This document shows, piece after piece, positions 14,659 to 24,010 of a stretch of DNA of 64,000 nt; the stretch's first letter is position 1, and every line of letters begins with the position of its first letter. This DNA comes from Piromyces finnis (taxonomy: Eukaryota; Neocallimastigomycota; Neocallimastigomycetes; Neocallimastigales; Neocallimastigaceae): positions 558,001 through 622,000 of the forward strand of contig MCFH01000026.1 of NCBI GenBank assembly GCA_002104945.1, given 5' to 3'. Under the pieces are notes generated by a model. It saw only the letters and a program-made list of their open reading frames with translations, did no database searches and was not told where the DNA came from. The position numbers were made by a program, and so were the translations under genes.

Positions 14659-16215
14659 ATGGCTAATAGATCTTCGTATTATAGACTTCCTATCTTGGAC
14701 AAAACCCATTGCAACGAAGATGTGTGGAAACGTCAGATGGAAGCATGGTTTTCTAGAGAAGGCATTGTTGATGAGAATGAAAAGTTCGATACCATTGTCG
14801 GTTGTATCGATTTCCCAGAAATTGTTGATGAACTAATTAGGTTTGAACGCATGTGGAACAGGCCACCCTCTTTGGATGAATGTATGCCATCAATTAGGAA
14901 TAGGTTAGCCTATTGGAACAACAAACAGGATGGTTTTCGCCGATTAAAGATTATGGTTATTCGTCCTGGAGAAACAGTGGATGAATTCAATAATAGGTTT
15001 TTGGACCTTTACCATTCTTTGGATGAGGAATATCGCCCCAGAGTTTCTGTGTACGACTATATGCATGCTATCCGTAGTCGTCCAGAATTACAACATGCCC
15101 TCACCATTCGCGAGCCCGCAACTATTGATGAGGCTTGCCAAACTGCAAAGAACCACGAATACTGGAAAGAATACGCCTCTTATTCCAGTAGCTTTACTCC
15201 TGGTGTAAAGATATCAAACGCCTCTGTTTGATATCTTTAATGTAACTTAAGCCACAAGTATTATTGTTTAAGTTACACAAATTATATTCAGAAAAAGAAA
15301 ATGAGACATAATTTATTTATTAATAATTAAAGTTTAAAACAAAATAAATTATTAGTTTATTTTTAATGTTTAACAAGTAAATTAATATTCTCAATTTAAA
15401 TCCCTAGTTTTAGTATTGTTTTTTCATAGAAATAAATAAATAATAAATGATTAATATATCAATAATACATGGGCACATATTCAAATTGAATAGTACTTAA
15501 TTTGAATTGCCAATTGTATTTTACTAAAAATAGTTATAGTTTAAATATTTATTAATAATTAAGATTTTAGTGTAGATTTTAAATAATAATATATAAGAAA
15601 TAAATAGTTATAATATAATATAAATGTATTTAGGAAAAATATAAATAGAAGATATTTTTCATCATTTTATCGATGTAATTGTTATTATTAAAATTCTATT
15701 ATAATAAAAGATATTTTTAATAAAACAATTTTTTATTTTTATTTTAAATTTAGTGTTATTGTAATAGAATAGATATCCTAATCTATTCTTTCTGTGTCGC
15801 CATTACACCTGGCTATAATCCTCATGGTGCTTATACACCACAGTATCGTCCGATGGATAGTCATTATTCCAATCCTAACCCTTATTCTTATGGATATTCC
15901 AATAATTCCAGTTACAATTATCCTTCAACACCGGTTGCTCCTGTCCAAGCTCCTGGACCTAGTTACTCAGATCCTTATTTCAACAACAGGCCTCCTGCAC
16001 CAATGGGTGATGGTTATGCCACTTATCATCAATCTGAATATTACACTCCTTATCCTGCTTATAATCCTCCAAATCAGTATCAAAACAGGTATAATTCATC
16101 TTACACTCAGCCTAGGAATACTCCTTATGTGTCTGGTAACTTTTCCCAAAAAGTGTGTTATCGCTGCCATCAACCAGGACACCTCCAAAAAGACTGTGGT
16201 CGTTTAAATCACTAA
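14659..16215 (+). pseudogene. gag: Element A gag, split by a solo LTR
   Basis: The capsid-like part runs from the ATG at 14659 (MANRSSYYRLPILDKTHCNE) to the break at 15203. A 604-bp LTR with its 5-bp duplication then intervenes, and the same frame resumes at 15813. The second part is Pro/Tyr/Ser/Asn-rich and ends with a zinc knuckle of spacing CX2CX4HX4C (CYRCHQPGHLQKDC) and the TAA at 16213-16215. The knuckle binds the element's RNA for packaging. Without the LTR and one duplication copy, the two parts are co-linear with no other stop. The gag stop lies six bases after the slippery heptamer of the frameshift signal. Confidence 0.9.
15199..15812 (+). repeat. Solo LTR, family B, copy 1, in element A gag
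   Basis: LTR at 15204-15807 (604 bp), starting TGTAAAGATATCAAACGCCT and ending CGCCATTACA, flanked by 5-bp duplications CCTGG (15199-15203 and 15808-15812). Other copies are at 41689, 49684, 49992, 53477 and 58026. The copy at 41689 sits directly upstream of the element E leader, so family B is probably the LTR of the E-type gypsy element. Confidence 0.93.
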
Positions 16216-16236
16216 ATGGAGGTCGATCCACCTCCA
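16203..16236 (+). promoter_or_regulatory. -1 ribosomal frameshift signal at the gag-pol junction (element A)
   Basis: The slippery heptamer T TTA AAT (16203-16209) is in the correct gag phase (codons CGT TTA AAT). A 7-base spacer containing the gag TAA follows, then a hairpin with arms TGGAGGT (16217-16223) and ACCTCCA (16230-16236) and a 6-base loop. The reading frame that continues through pol is exactly -1 relative to gag and is open across this point. The signal has the arrangement known from retroviruses and coronaviruses. It would set the Gag to Gag-Pol ratio. Confidence 0.85.
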
Positions 16237-16443
16237 GTAACCAAATGGGTCACTCACCATCGGAATCTACGGTCAAAAAGGATATAATTGCTATAGCTAA
16301 AAGGAAATTAGACCCTACAGATGAGGAGGAATCAGCTCAAACGAAGAGACGCAACTCGCTCACCTCCTCGAATTCTGATACTACTACTCCTCCTACATCT
16401 CCGGTGAGCTCACAACCATCTCAGGCACGCCCCCAGGCGAATC

Positions 16444-17280
16444 TTCCCTGTAAAATATTGTATTAATAGAATAATGTATTTAATACGTATTTAAAATAAT
16501 GTATAATGTATTAAATTAATGTACCGTAAAATTTCATAAAATTTATATCACAATACATTAACATAAATTTATGTAAATTTTATTTTTTAATTACAAAAAT
16601 TTATATCACAATACATTAACATAAATTTATGTAAAATTTAATTTTATGATAAGATAAAGTTTTTGATGATAAAATAGAATTTTAAATTAAATAAATTTTA
16701 ACCAATAAATATTTTAGATAAAAAAAAAATTTTTTTTATAAACTAAGCCTCAAAATTAGAAATAAATAAATTGAATATATGTTTGAAATATAATCAACCA
16801 TATAGTAAATAAATCAAAACTTTATTTTAAGTTTAGAAAATTCTTTAGTAAATAAATTGAATTTAAATAGTTTAATACAAATAATTTCTTTTAATAAATG
16901 TATAAATGTAAACAATGTAAAATTATAATATTAAAACATGTATATTAGAATTTATTCAATTTATTTAAAAAGTATAAATAAAGAAAATTTTTCAACTATT
17001 GAAACGATAGTTGGAAAATCGTATAGGTTAATTTTGTTTAGATAAATTAACATTAGTTTATAATTAGTTTAGTTGTTTTTTTTTAATAATAAATATTGAT
17101 TACCTAGTGAGGGCTCTGGTAAAATATCCTTCACGGTAAAGTAATCAACGGTTGTTTTAGTTTAGTTATTTTAAAATAATTTAATAAATAAAATATAAAA
17201 AATTAAAAATAATTTAAAGTGTAGTTTAGAATATTGAGTGTATACAAACCTGAACTTAGTTTAGAATATTTTACATTCCC
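16444..17280 (+). repeat. Solo LTR, family G, in element A pol
   Basis: LTR at 16449-17275 (827 bp), starting TGTAAAATATTG and ending AATATTTTACA, flanked by 5-bp duplications TTCCC (16444-16448 and 17276-17280). No second copy of this family was noticed in the window. It interrupts the pol frame after ...QARPQANLP. Confidence 0.9.
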
Positions 17281-17291
17281 TCTTCAAAAAA

Positions 17292-17891
17292 TTTTTGATA
17301 AGTGTTTAATATTATCTTAATTTATAATTAAATAATTATAAAAGTGATAATATTCTTATCAATTTATATAAAAAAAAGATTTAAAATAAATTTTTATTAT
17401 AAAGTTATTTGAAATATTTTAATTCGACATAACGATTATTAACAAAATATAAAAGTTATGTTTTAAAAACACAATTTTAAAATATATTTTTGAATCAACT
17501 CTTTATTTAATACATTTATTAAAAGTATTGATTGATTTTTAAATTAGGAAATAATTACATGTATTTATAATTTTCTTTCTGTTTTAACTTTTTAAAATAA
17601 AATATTAATATGTTTTAAAATAATAATGAATAATAAATAAAAGAAACAATTTATTTTAAAGTAATTAATTTAATTAATATAACACTATTTTACTATTTAA
17701 AATGTTATTTATACTATGTTTATTTTATAACAAAAATATAATTTAAACTGAGTTTTAATAAATAATTTTTATACTTTTAATTAAACATTTAAATATTATT
17801 ATTATTTATTATTTATTTTTAAGTTGTTTTGAGGGTTAGTTTATATCAAGATTATAATTTCATATTTATTAATTCCAATTTATATCATTTT
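17292..17891 (+). repeat. Solo LTR, family H, in element A pol
   Basis: LTR at 17296-17887 (592 bp), starting TGATAAGTG and ending TTTATATCA, flanked by the 4-bp duplication TTTT. It lies only 20 bp after the family G LTR. The TGATA...TATCA style ends and 4-bp duplication resemble element A's own LTR, but the internal sequence differs. The four T bases are weak evidence alone; the frame resuming exactly after the second copy supports the boundary. Confidence 0.82.
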
Positions 17892-20705
17892 CAGGAAAAT
17901 AACCACAATGATGCAGCGGGCACTGTCTCGAACCCCCAGTCCCCAGGTCATGCGTTCGAATCCTCCTCGTTCCCAAACGTAAGTAGTGTTGAAATGGATT
18001 TTGAACAAACTCAGGCACCTCCAGATGTCCGTAAGTCCGAGAGCCATGTTAAATCTGTATCTTTTAAAAATGTTTCCAAGCCGAAAAGTGAAAAGAAAAG
18101 TAAAAGTCCTATTACTTCCTCTCCTAATATCGGAAGCGCACTTGTACAGCCCTTAGGCCCAAAAGAGAAAACTATACAAGTCATGAAGTTATCTCAAGGG
18201 ACAAATAGATATGATATCTGCGAAGACTTGAAAAATACTAAGGCTAATGTGACTTTCGCCCAACTCTTGGAATTATCCAACCAATCTCGTATGGATCTTG
18301 CCAACAACTTAAAGAAGGAACGTGTTCCCTCTAGCTCTATTGTTATGGGTATGGTCGAACAGGATAATAAGCCGCTGGAACTACAAGTCGTTAATAATCC
18401 TCATCACGACTATGTGTCGGGTGCCGTAAAAGACCACGACATTGCCGTAGTTCATGCCTTACTGAATGGACATAAGGCTTTTCTTTTAGTTGATTCCCGC
18501 AGTAATATTAACTTGGTTTCGAGGAAATTCTTGTTAGATAATATAAACGATTTCAAAATTGAAGGCCAAGTATACAGCAAAATTCAACAGGCTATGGCTG
18601 ATGATAACCTTCGTACCTTTGATTTGGTTGAACTCAATGTGTGTATTGGTTCTCTTACCTTTCCGGTCCTATTCCGCATTTGCGATAATGACGACGTATT
18701 TTATGATGCTTTGATTGGTTTGAAAGTTCAACATGATCAACGGATTATTGTTGATGCAGTCGATAAAACTGTTTGTGTTAAGACACGTCAAGGTACTCTG
18801 GAACCTCTCACTCCTATTATTGATATTAATTCTTTTAACTCTTTGTGCTATTACTGTTACTTATTTCCCTCTTCTGATAGGAAACCAATTGTAGCTGCTC
18901 TCAAGAACGAGCCTATTCTTAATAAGGAGGATCTAATTCTAGGTAAAGTTGAGGAATTACATAATCTTATTCCTTCATATAAGTCTGAAGAACCGATTGT
19001 TGTAGATGATTTTCAAAGTCTTCTATTTTCTTTTCGTGATGTTATTGCTTGTTCCACTGATGATCTCCAACGTTCAAAACTCCGGTCACACCACATTGAA
19101 CTTGTTGAGGGCGCTAAACCCATTAAAGCTAAAGTTCGGAAGTTGTCACAAGTTCAACTAGCTGCTCTTAAGGGTGAACTTCAAAAACTACTGGATAAAG
19201 GCCTTATTGTTCCATCCCATTCCCCTTGGGCTTCTCCCATTGTAATGGTTCCTAAGAAGCACAATAAATGGCGTCTTTGTGCAGATTATAGAAAAGTCAA
19301 TAATATTACTGTAAAGGATGCTTACTCTATTCCCAACATTAGAGAAGCTTTTGAATCCATGACTGGTGCAAGATTTTTCACGGCCTTAGATCTGTTCAGT
19401 GGATACCACCAAATTCCTATGCTACCAGAAGACCAATGTATTACAGCTATTACCACGCGTTTTGGAAATTTTGATTACGTAGTCATGCCTTTTGGTTTAA
19501 CAAACGCGCCGGCGACCTTTCAAAGAGAGATGAATCGTATCTTCTTTGACCTCCTCAATGTTTGTATTCAAGTATACCTTGATGACATAATTATTTATTC
19601 TCCTTCTTACTCACAACATCTTCGTGATATCAAAAAGGTTTTCCAGATCCTTCGCGATAATGGTTTAAAGGTCAACATTGAGAAGTGTCACTTCTGTTTA
19701 CAGGAAGTTGAAGTGTTGGGTCATGTTGTTTCTATTAATGGTCTTCTTCCTATTAAATCTAAGGTTGATAATATACTCAAACTAGATCCTCCTAAATCTG
19801 TTACTGAATTTCGTTCTTTTCTTGGAATGGTTGGTTATTATAGGGAATTTATTGATCACTTTGCTTCTATTACTGCCCCCTTAAATAAACTCCTTAGAAA
19901 AGACGCCAAGTTTATTTGGGATTCTGAGTGTAATTCGTCGTTCGTTGCTGCTAAAGAATATTTGGCCTCTGCCCCTATTCTGTGTTTTCCTCGTTATGAT
20001 ATTCCTTTCATTATCCGCTCGGACGCCAGTTTCAGTGGTATTGGCGGCGTATTATTGCAACTTTTGGAGGACGGGGTAGAGCATCCTATAAAGTATGCTA
20101 GTCGTGCACTAAAGAAAGCTGAATTAAACTACCCTATTACTGAACTGGAAGGTACCGCTGCTCATTATTGCCTGATGGAATTTCGTCATTATGTCCTAGG
20201 AAATCCGTACAAAACTATTTTATATACGGACCACCTTCCGCTAGTTGCTATCATTAATAAAAATGAACCTCAAACTTCAAAACACGCTCGCTGGGTTAAT
20301 GACTTTAGCCAAAACATGGTAGAAGTAAGATATCAACCTGGAAAAGCGAATATTTTAGCTGACGCATTATCCCGGATGTCATTAAAAGAGGATAACAGTC
20401 AGGAAGCGAACGCAAATGCAATAGTTAGTACACTAAATGATACCAACCTTGAGTCAGAAAATAATGAAAGCGAAAGTGATGAAGAAGAATCTTTATTATC
20501 TCGGAAACAGAGAAAACAAGTTGTAGAAGAACCTACTAAGATGCCTGAATTAATGTCAGAAGAAGAAAACGAGGAAAATGATAAATATATCTCAGAGGTT
20601 ATGAAAAACTTTCTAAAAGAAAGAGTAATAAGAATAAATAATCCGTTATATTTCAGGGATAACGATAACTTAAGAAAGATTGTTGACGAACCCTTGGAAA
20701 ACTAA
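17829..20705 (+). CDS. pol: Element A pol: protease, reverse transcriptase, RNase H; no integrase
   Basis: A 958-codon open frame; the first about 20 codons are read from the family H LTR, and element sequence starts at 17892. The frame also covers 16204-16448 upstream and would be reached from gag by -1 frameshifting. Domains: a Ser/Lys-rich N-terminal part; a retropepsin at about residues 200-300 whose active site reads LLVDSRS instead of DSG (codon CGC at 18498-18500); reverse transcriptase at about 450-700 with FTALDLFSGYHQI, MPFGLTNAPATF and catalytic YLDD (19575-19586); RNase H at about 740-850 with RSDASFSGIGG, ELEGTAAHYCL and YTDHLPL. After RNase H there is an acidic tail and a short start of the integrase leader (LYFRDNDNLRKIV), then a stop. 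No HHCC or DDE integrase core follows. RT and RNase H look intact; the Gly to Arg change probably kills the protease. Confidence 0.93.
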   Translation: MRVSLYQDYNFIFINSNLYHFQENNHNDAAGTVSNPQSPGHAFESSSFPNVSSVEMDFEQTQAPPDVRKSESHVKSVSFKNVSKPKSEKKSKSPITSSPNIGSALVQPLGPKEKTIQVMKLSQGTNRYDICEDLKNTKANVTFAQLLELSNQSRMDLANNLKKERVPSSSIVMGMVEQDNKPLELQVVNNPHHDYVSGAVKDHDIAVVHALLNGHKAFLLVDSRSNINLVSRKFLLDNINDFKIEGQVYSKIQQAMADDNLRTFDLVELNVCIGSLTFPVLFRICDNDDVFYDALIGLKVQHDQRIIVDAVDKTVCVKTRQGTLEPLTPIIDINSFNSLCYYCYLFPSSDRKPIVAALKNEPILNKEDLILGKVEELHNLIPSYKSEEPIVVDDFQSLLFSFRDVIACSTDDLQRSKLRSHHIELVEGAKPIKAKVRKLSQVQLAALKGELQKLLDKGLIVPSHSPWASPIVMVPKKHNKWRLCADYRKVNNITVKDAYSIPNIREAFESMTGARFFTALDLFSGYHQIPMLPEDQCITAITTRFGNFDYVVMPFGLTNAPATFQREMNRIFFDLLNVCIQVYLDDIIIYSPSYSQHLRDIKKVFQILRDNGLKVNIEKCHFCLQEVEVLGHVVSINGLLPIKSKVDNILKLDPPKSVTEFRSFLGMVGYYREFIDHFASITAPLNKLLRKDAKFIWDSECNSSFVAAKEYLASAPILCFPRYDIPFIIRSDASFSGIGGVLLQLLEDGVEHPIKYASRALKKAELNYPITELEGTAAHYCLMEFRHYVLGNPYKTILYTDHLPLVAIINKNEPQTSKHARWVNDFSQNMVEVRYQPGKANILADALSRMSLKEDNSQEANANAIVSTLNDTNLESENNESESDEEESLLSRKQRKQVVEEPTKMPELMSEEENEENDKYISEVMKNFLKERVIRINNPLYFRDNDNLRKIVDEPLEN

Positions 20706-21126
20706 ATTTCTAAAATTAAAAAAAATTGAAAAAAAAATAATTAATTTGAAATTTCGAAATTGAAATTGAAAAAGTCAAAAAGGGATTTCGAATTTCGAAA
20801 AGTCGATTAACTCCTGTTCGACCTTGCTAAACCTCGAGTAGCCTACCGTAGATTATTGAGAATAATAATAAATAATAATTATAATAATAGTAAATAATAA
20901 TAATAATAACAATAATAATTAGTTTAATTAGTAATTAGTATATATAAATAATCATAATAATAATTAAAAAAAAAAAAAAAAAAAATTTATTAGTATTTTT
21001 TTTCAATTTTTTTTAATTTTAGAAATTTAGTTTTATAACCAGAAAAATTAATATTATAACCAGATACGCTCAGTAAAAATTTTGTATCTTAAATTATACT
21101 TCGCTCTCCTATAGCGAGGGGATTTT
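20706..21126 (+). other. Element A 3' non-coding region with polypurine tract
   Basis: About 420 bp with AAT runs and a poly-A run near 20966-20984. It ends in a purine stretch, AGCGAGGGGA (21113-21122), just before the 3' LTR, the likely polypurine tract for plus-strand priming. No integrase fragments were found in any frame here. Confidence 0.7.
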
Positions 21127-21545
21127 TGATATAAAAATAATATGTGACTTGAACATATTATTATATTAGTAATTTTTCCTAATATTAAATTTATATAGAT
21201 TTATTATAATATTAATTATTTCTACAATGTATAAGAATATAATGTAAATGTACGACAAATGTAATATCATGTAATGTAAAAGAGTATTGTAAATGAATGA
21301 TCCATATAGTTCCAGCCTTATAATTGGACAATTAATTATTAAGTAAGCCTCATTAGTATAAATAGACTAGAATAAATATTATTAAAAAGGGCTTCTTGTT
21401 TTAGTTAGAATTTTAATATTTGACAACGACAGAACGTTTTAGTATTTAGACAGAATAGAAATATTGGAACGTTATAAATAAAATTATTAATAAAATATAT
21501 ATTAATTAAAGTTTAATTCTTTCTACATAAAATTAACCCGTATCA
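21127..21545 (+). repeat. Element A 3' LTR (419 bp)
   Basis: Same length as the 5' LTR and identical by eye except one base. It is followed by the AGTA target duplication at 21546-21549. Confidence 0.95.
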
Positions 21546-21549
21546 AGTA

Positions 21550-21961
21550 GTGAGTCATAAACACTTTTGTTTTTTATTTTAATTTTACTTTATGTAGGAA
21601 AAAAAAAGTTTAATATAAATAAAATTTCATATAAAAACTTAACATTTTCTTTTATCTTTTTTTTTTTTTAAAAATATAAAAAAAAATATAAAAAAAAATA
21701 AAATAAAAAAATAAAATAAAAAATAAAAAATAAAATAAAATAAAAAATAAAAATAAAAAATAAAATAATAATAATAATAAATTAATATAAAAAATAAAAA
21801 TAAAAATAAAAATAAAAAATAAAATAAAAAATTATACTAAAAGTAAAATAAAATAAAATATTATAAAGCAACTATTTAAAATATAAATAAAATAAATTAT
21901 AAAAATTATATAAACACTTAAAAAATATTTCAGATTAAATAATAATTTAATAGTATTAAAA
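21550..21961. other. A-rich upstream region of the acetyltransferase
   Basis: About 410 bp dominated by runs of AAAAT and AAAATA between the element A target duplication and the ATG at 21962. It probably includes the promoter and 5' leader, but no discrete element can be picked out. Confidence 0.5.
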
Positions 21962-22744
21962 ATGGTTTTTAAAAATCTTAAAGAACGTCTTATTAAAAAT
22001 TTTATAAAAAAAGCTTTTATTGATTTTAGAATTGAAAAAATTACTGAAGAAGAAAAAAATAAGATTTTGAATAAGGTTGAAAATGCAACAAGCTTAACAG
22101 ACGAACAAAAAAACAAGTATTACAAAGAATATTTTGAAGAAAACTTGGAAAATGAAACAAAGTCTGAAATGGAAAAAATGAAAGCTGGTTTACCATATAC
22201 CTCTATGGTTCCAGATCTTATTTATGACCGTCTTCAGTGTAAGGATTTCCTTGATAGATACAATAGTACTAAAGGAGCTGATGGAATTAAAAGAAGTAAA
22301 ATGCTTCCTCAATTATTTAAGCATACTGGTAAAGGTGTCTTTGTTGAACGTCCTATTACCTGTGAATATGGTTACAATATTAGTATGGGTGATGACTGTT
22401 TCATGAACTATGACTGTATAATTTTAGATAATGCCGAAGTAACCATTGGTAAGCATTGTCTCTTTGGTCCAAGATGTCAACTTATTACAGCTACTCATCC
22501 AATTGAATACCAAGAAAGAAGTGGATTATGTTTTGATATTGCTAAACCTATTCGTATTGGTAATGAATGTTTCTTTGGAGCTAATGTTACTGTTGTACCA
22601 GGTGTTACCATTGGTGATAATGTTGTTGTTGGAGCTGGTAGTGTAGTCACAAAGGATATTCCATCTAACACTGTTGTATGTGGAAATCCAGCTAAACCAA
22701 TAAGACAACTTAAACCATATGTCCCAAACGACAATGAAGAATAA
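21962..22744 (+). CDS. Maltose/galactoside O-acetyltransferase family protein
   Basis: A 260-residue protein of the hexapeptide-repeat acyltransferases (maltose acetyltransferase, LacA, NodL group). These move an acetyl group from acetyl-CoA to the 6-OH of maltose or related sugars. The Mac domain is at about residues 67-105 (EKMKAGLPYTSMVPDLIYDR), and the left-handed beta-helix at about 120-245 shows repeats such as VTIGKHCLFGPRCQLITATH, IGNECFFGANVTVVPGVTIG and the closing CGNPAKPIRQLK. The catalytic His is in ATHPI. Bacterial members are about 185-200 residues; this one has a Lys/Glu-rich extension of about 65 residues at the N-terminus. No signal peptide, so probably cytosolic. Single exon, no breaks. 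It reads like a gene gained from gut bacteria; that origin is inferred. The nearest ATG to the open frame was taken as start. Confidence 0.93.
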   Translation: MVFKNLKERLIKNFIKKAFIDFRIEKITEEEKNKILNKVENATSLTDEQKNKYYKEYFEENLENETKSEMEKMKAGLPYTSMVPDLIYDRLQCKDFLDRYNSTKGADGIKRSKMLPQLFKHTGKGVFVERPITCEYGYNISMGDDCFMNYDCIILDNAEVTIGKHCLFGPRCQLITATHPIEYQERSGLCFDIAKPIRIGNECFFGANVTVVPGVTIGDNVVVGAGSVVTKDIPSNTVVCGNPAKPIRQLKPYVPNDNEE

Positions 22745-24010
22745 ATATTATTATATTTATAAACTAAACCTGAAATAAAAAGTTATTATTAAATATAATG
22801 TTGATATCTTTTAAGATACAAATAAAACAACTATTATATTCAAAATAATATAAATATATATATTTTACATATAATATTTATTGTTAGAAATAAAGTTTAA
22901 TTGTGATAGCACAAAAAAATTTTAACTAAAATTTACATAATTTACATATTGTAAATAATTGATATGATTAAATAATGTAGTGTGTAACAATAATGTATTT
23001 ATGTAGTAATATGTAGTAATATGTATGTATTAATGTAAATATTTAACATAATTTAATAAATAAAATTAATTAAAACACCATAATTTTAAAAAAAAAGTTT
23101 TTTTTATTCTCGCAGTCTATTGTATTCCTCAGGGACATGTACCTCTACTCGCAATGGAGTTCCTGAAGGGAGTGACTACACTTTGGTATTAGTCTTAAGT
23201 AGTCACAAAATCCAGAATTCTAGATTTTGTGACTCATTGGATGTGCTGATTTTATGTTTAAATGTATTTATATTGGTATAGAATGAAATAATAAAAAAAA
23301 ATTAAGTTTAGCATAGTTAAATATATATCATATTTAATGTTTTTATTTTTATTCTTTTTAATATAATTTGTTAATAAAAATACATGTTATATTACTTTTG
23401 ATAAAGTATTATGTTATAAATTAAATATATAAAAGAAAATTGTAATAGAAGAATAAAATATAAAACTGAAACTTTTATTAATTAAAATATTAAACAAATA
23501 ATTTAATAATAAAATAAATAAATAGATTAATTATTATTATTATTTAGATAGTATAAAACAGCAATTATTTATAAAGATATAACACTATTAAAATATCATT
23601 TTAAATATTTATTTAAATTGTGTAAGTTATAAAGAAAAGTTATGTCACCGTTTTTACCATAAATAATATTATTATTAATAATGAATTAATTAAATTAAAA
23701 TAAATTCTTTAATTCGGACTATTCATTAAATTAAAATTTTATTAAAAACAATTGGTAATAAAAATATTTTTATATTTTTATTAAAAAAAATTTAATAATA
23801 ACTTTTAAAATATTTTATAGTCTAAATTAAAATATGGTAGAAAAGTGGGATTATAAACTAAATTCATTATTTATATTTATAAACATTAAAAATATTAATA
23901 TATTGATAATATATAATGGTTTATATTTATTTTATTAAATATCAAACATAAGAATATTTATATAATATAGATTTAATTAAGTTTCAACATTTATATTATT
24001 ATAAAATAAA
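22745..24010. other. AT-rich intergenic region with a less AT-rich patch
   Basis: No gene supported. The patch at 23105-23270 has higher GC and one open frame of about 50 codons (RNGVPEGSDYTLVLVLSSHK) that I cannot identify; it could be a mobile-element scrap. It contains the palindrome at 23201-23234. Confidence 0.5.
23201..23234. repeat. 12-bp-stem palindrome
   Basis: Arms AGTCACAAAATC and GATTTTGTGACT surround a centre that itself contains AGAATTCT, so the whole 34 bp is nearly palindromic. Seen directly; role unknown. Confidence 0.85.

Larger units (their letters stand above)
13723..21549 (+). mobile_element. Element A: Ty3/gypsy LTR retrotransposon lacking integrase
   Basis: Bounded by two direct LTRs (13727-14145 and 21127-21545) that are both 419 bp and differ at one position by my reading (an A/G change near 13884 and 21284). 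A 4-bp target duplication AGTA lies outside both ends (13723-13726 and 21546-21549). Inside, in order: primer binding site, gag with a CCHC knuckle, a -1 frameshift signal, and a pol with protease, RT and RNase H. The pol frame ends at 20705, and no integrase domain is present before the 3' LTR. Three solo LTRs of other families interrupt gag-pol at 15204-15807, 16449-17275 and 17296-17887, each with its own target duplication. A solo LTR of the same family lies at 44689-45109. The near-identical LTRs indicate a recent insertion, presumably with integrase supplied in trans. Confidence 0.93.

Noticed and set aside
17920-17975. tRNA-like words in element A pol (GTTCGAATC close to a B-box, then CGTTCCCA)
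   Set aside because: No matching 5' acceptor or D-arm upstream, and the stretch lies in an open pol reading frame. Probably chance.
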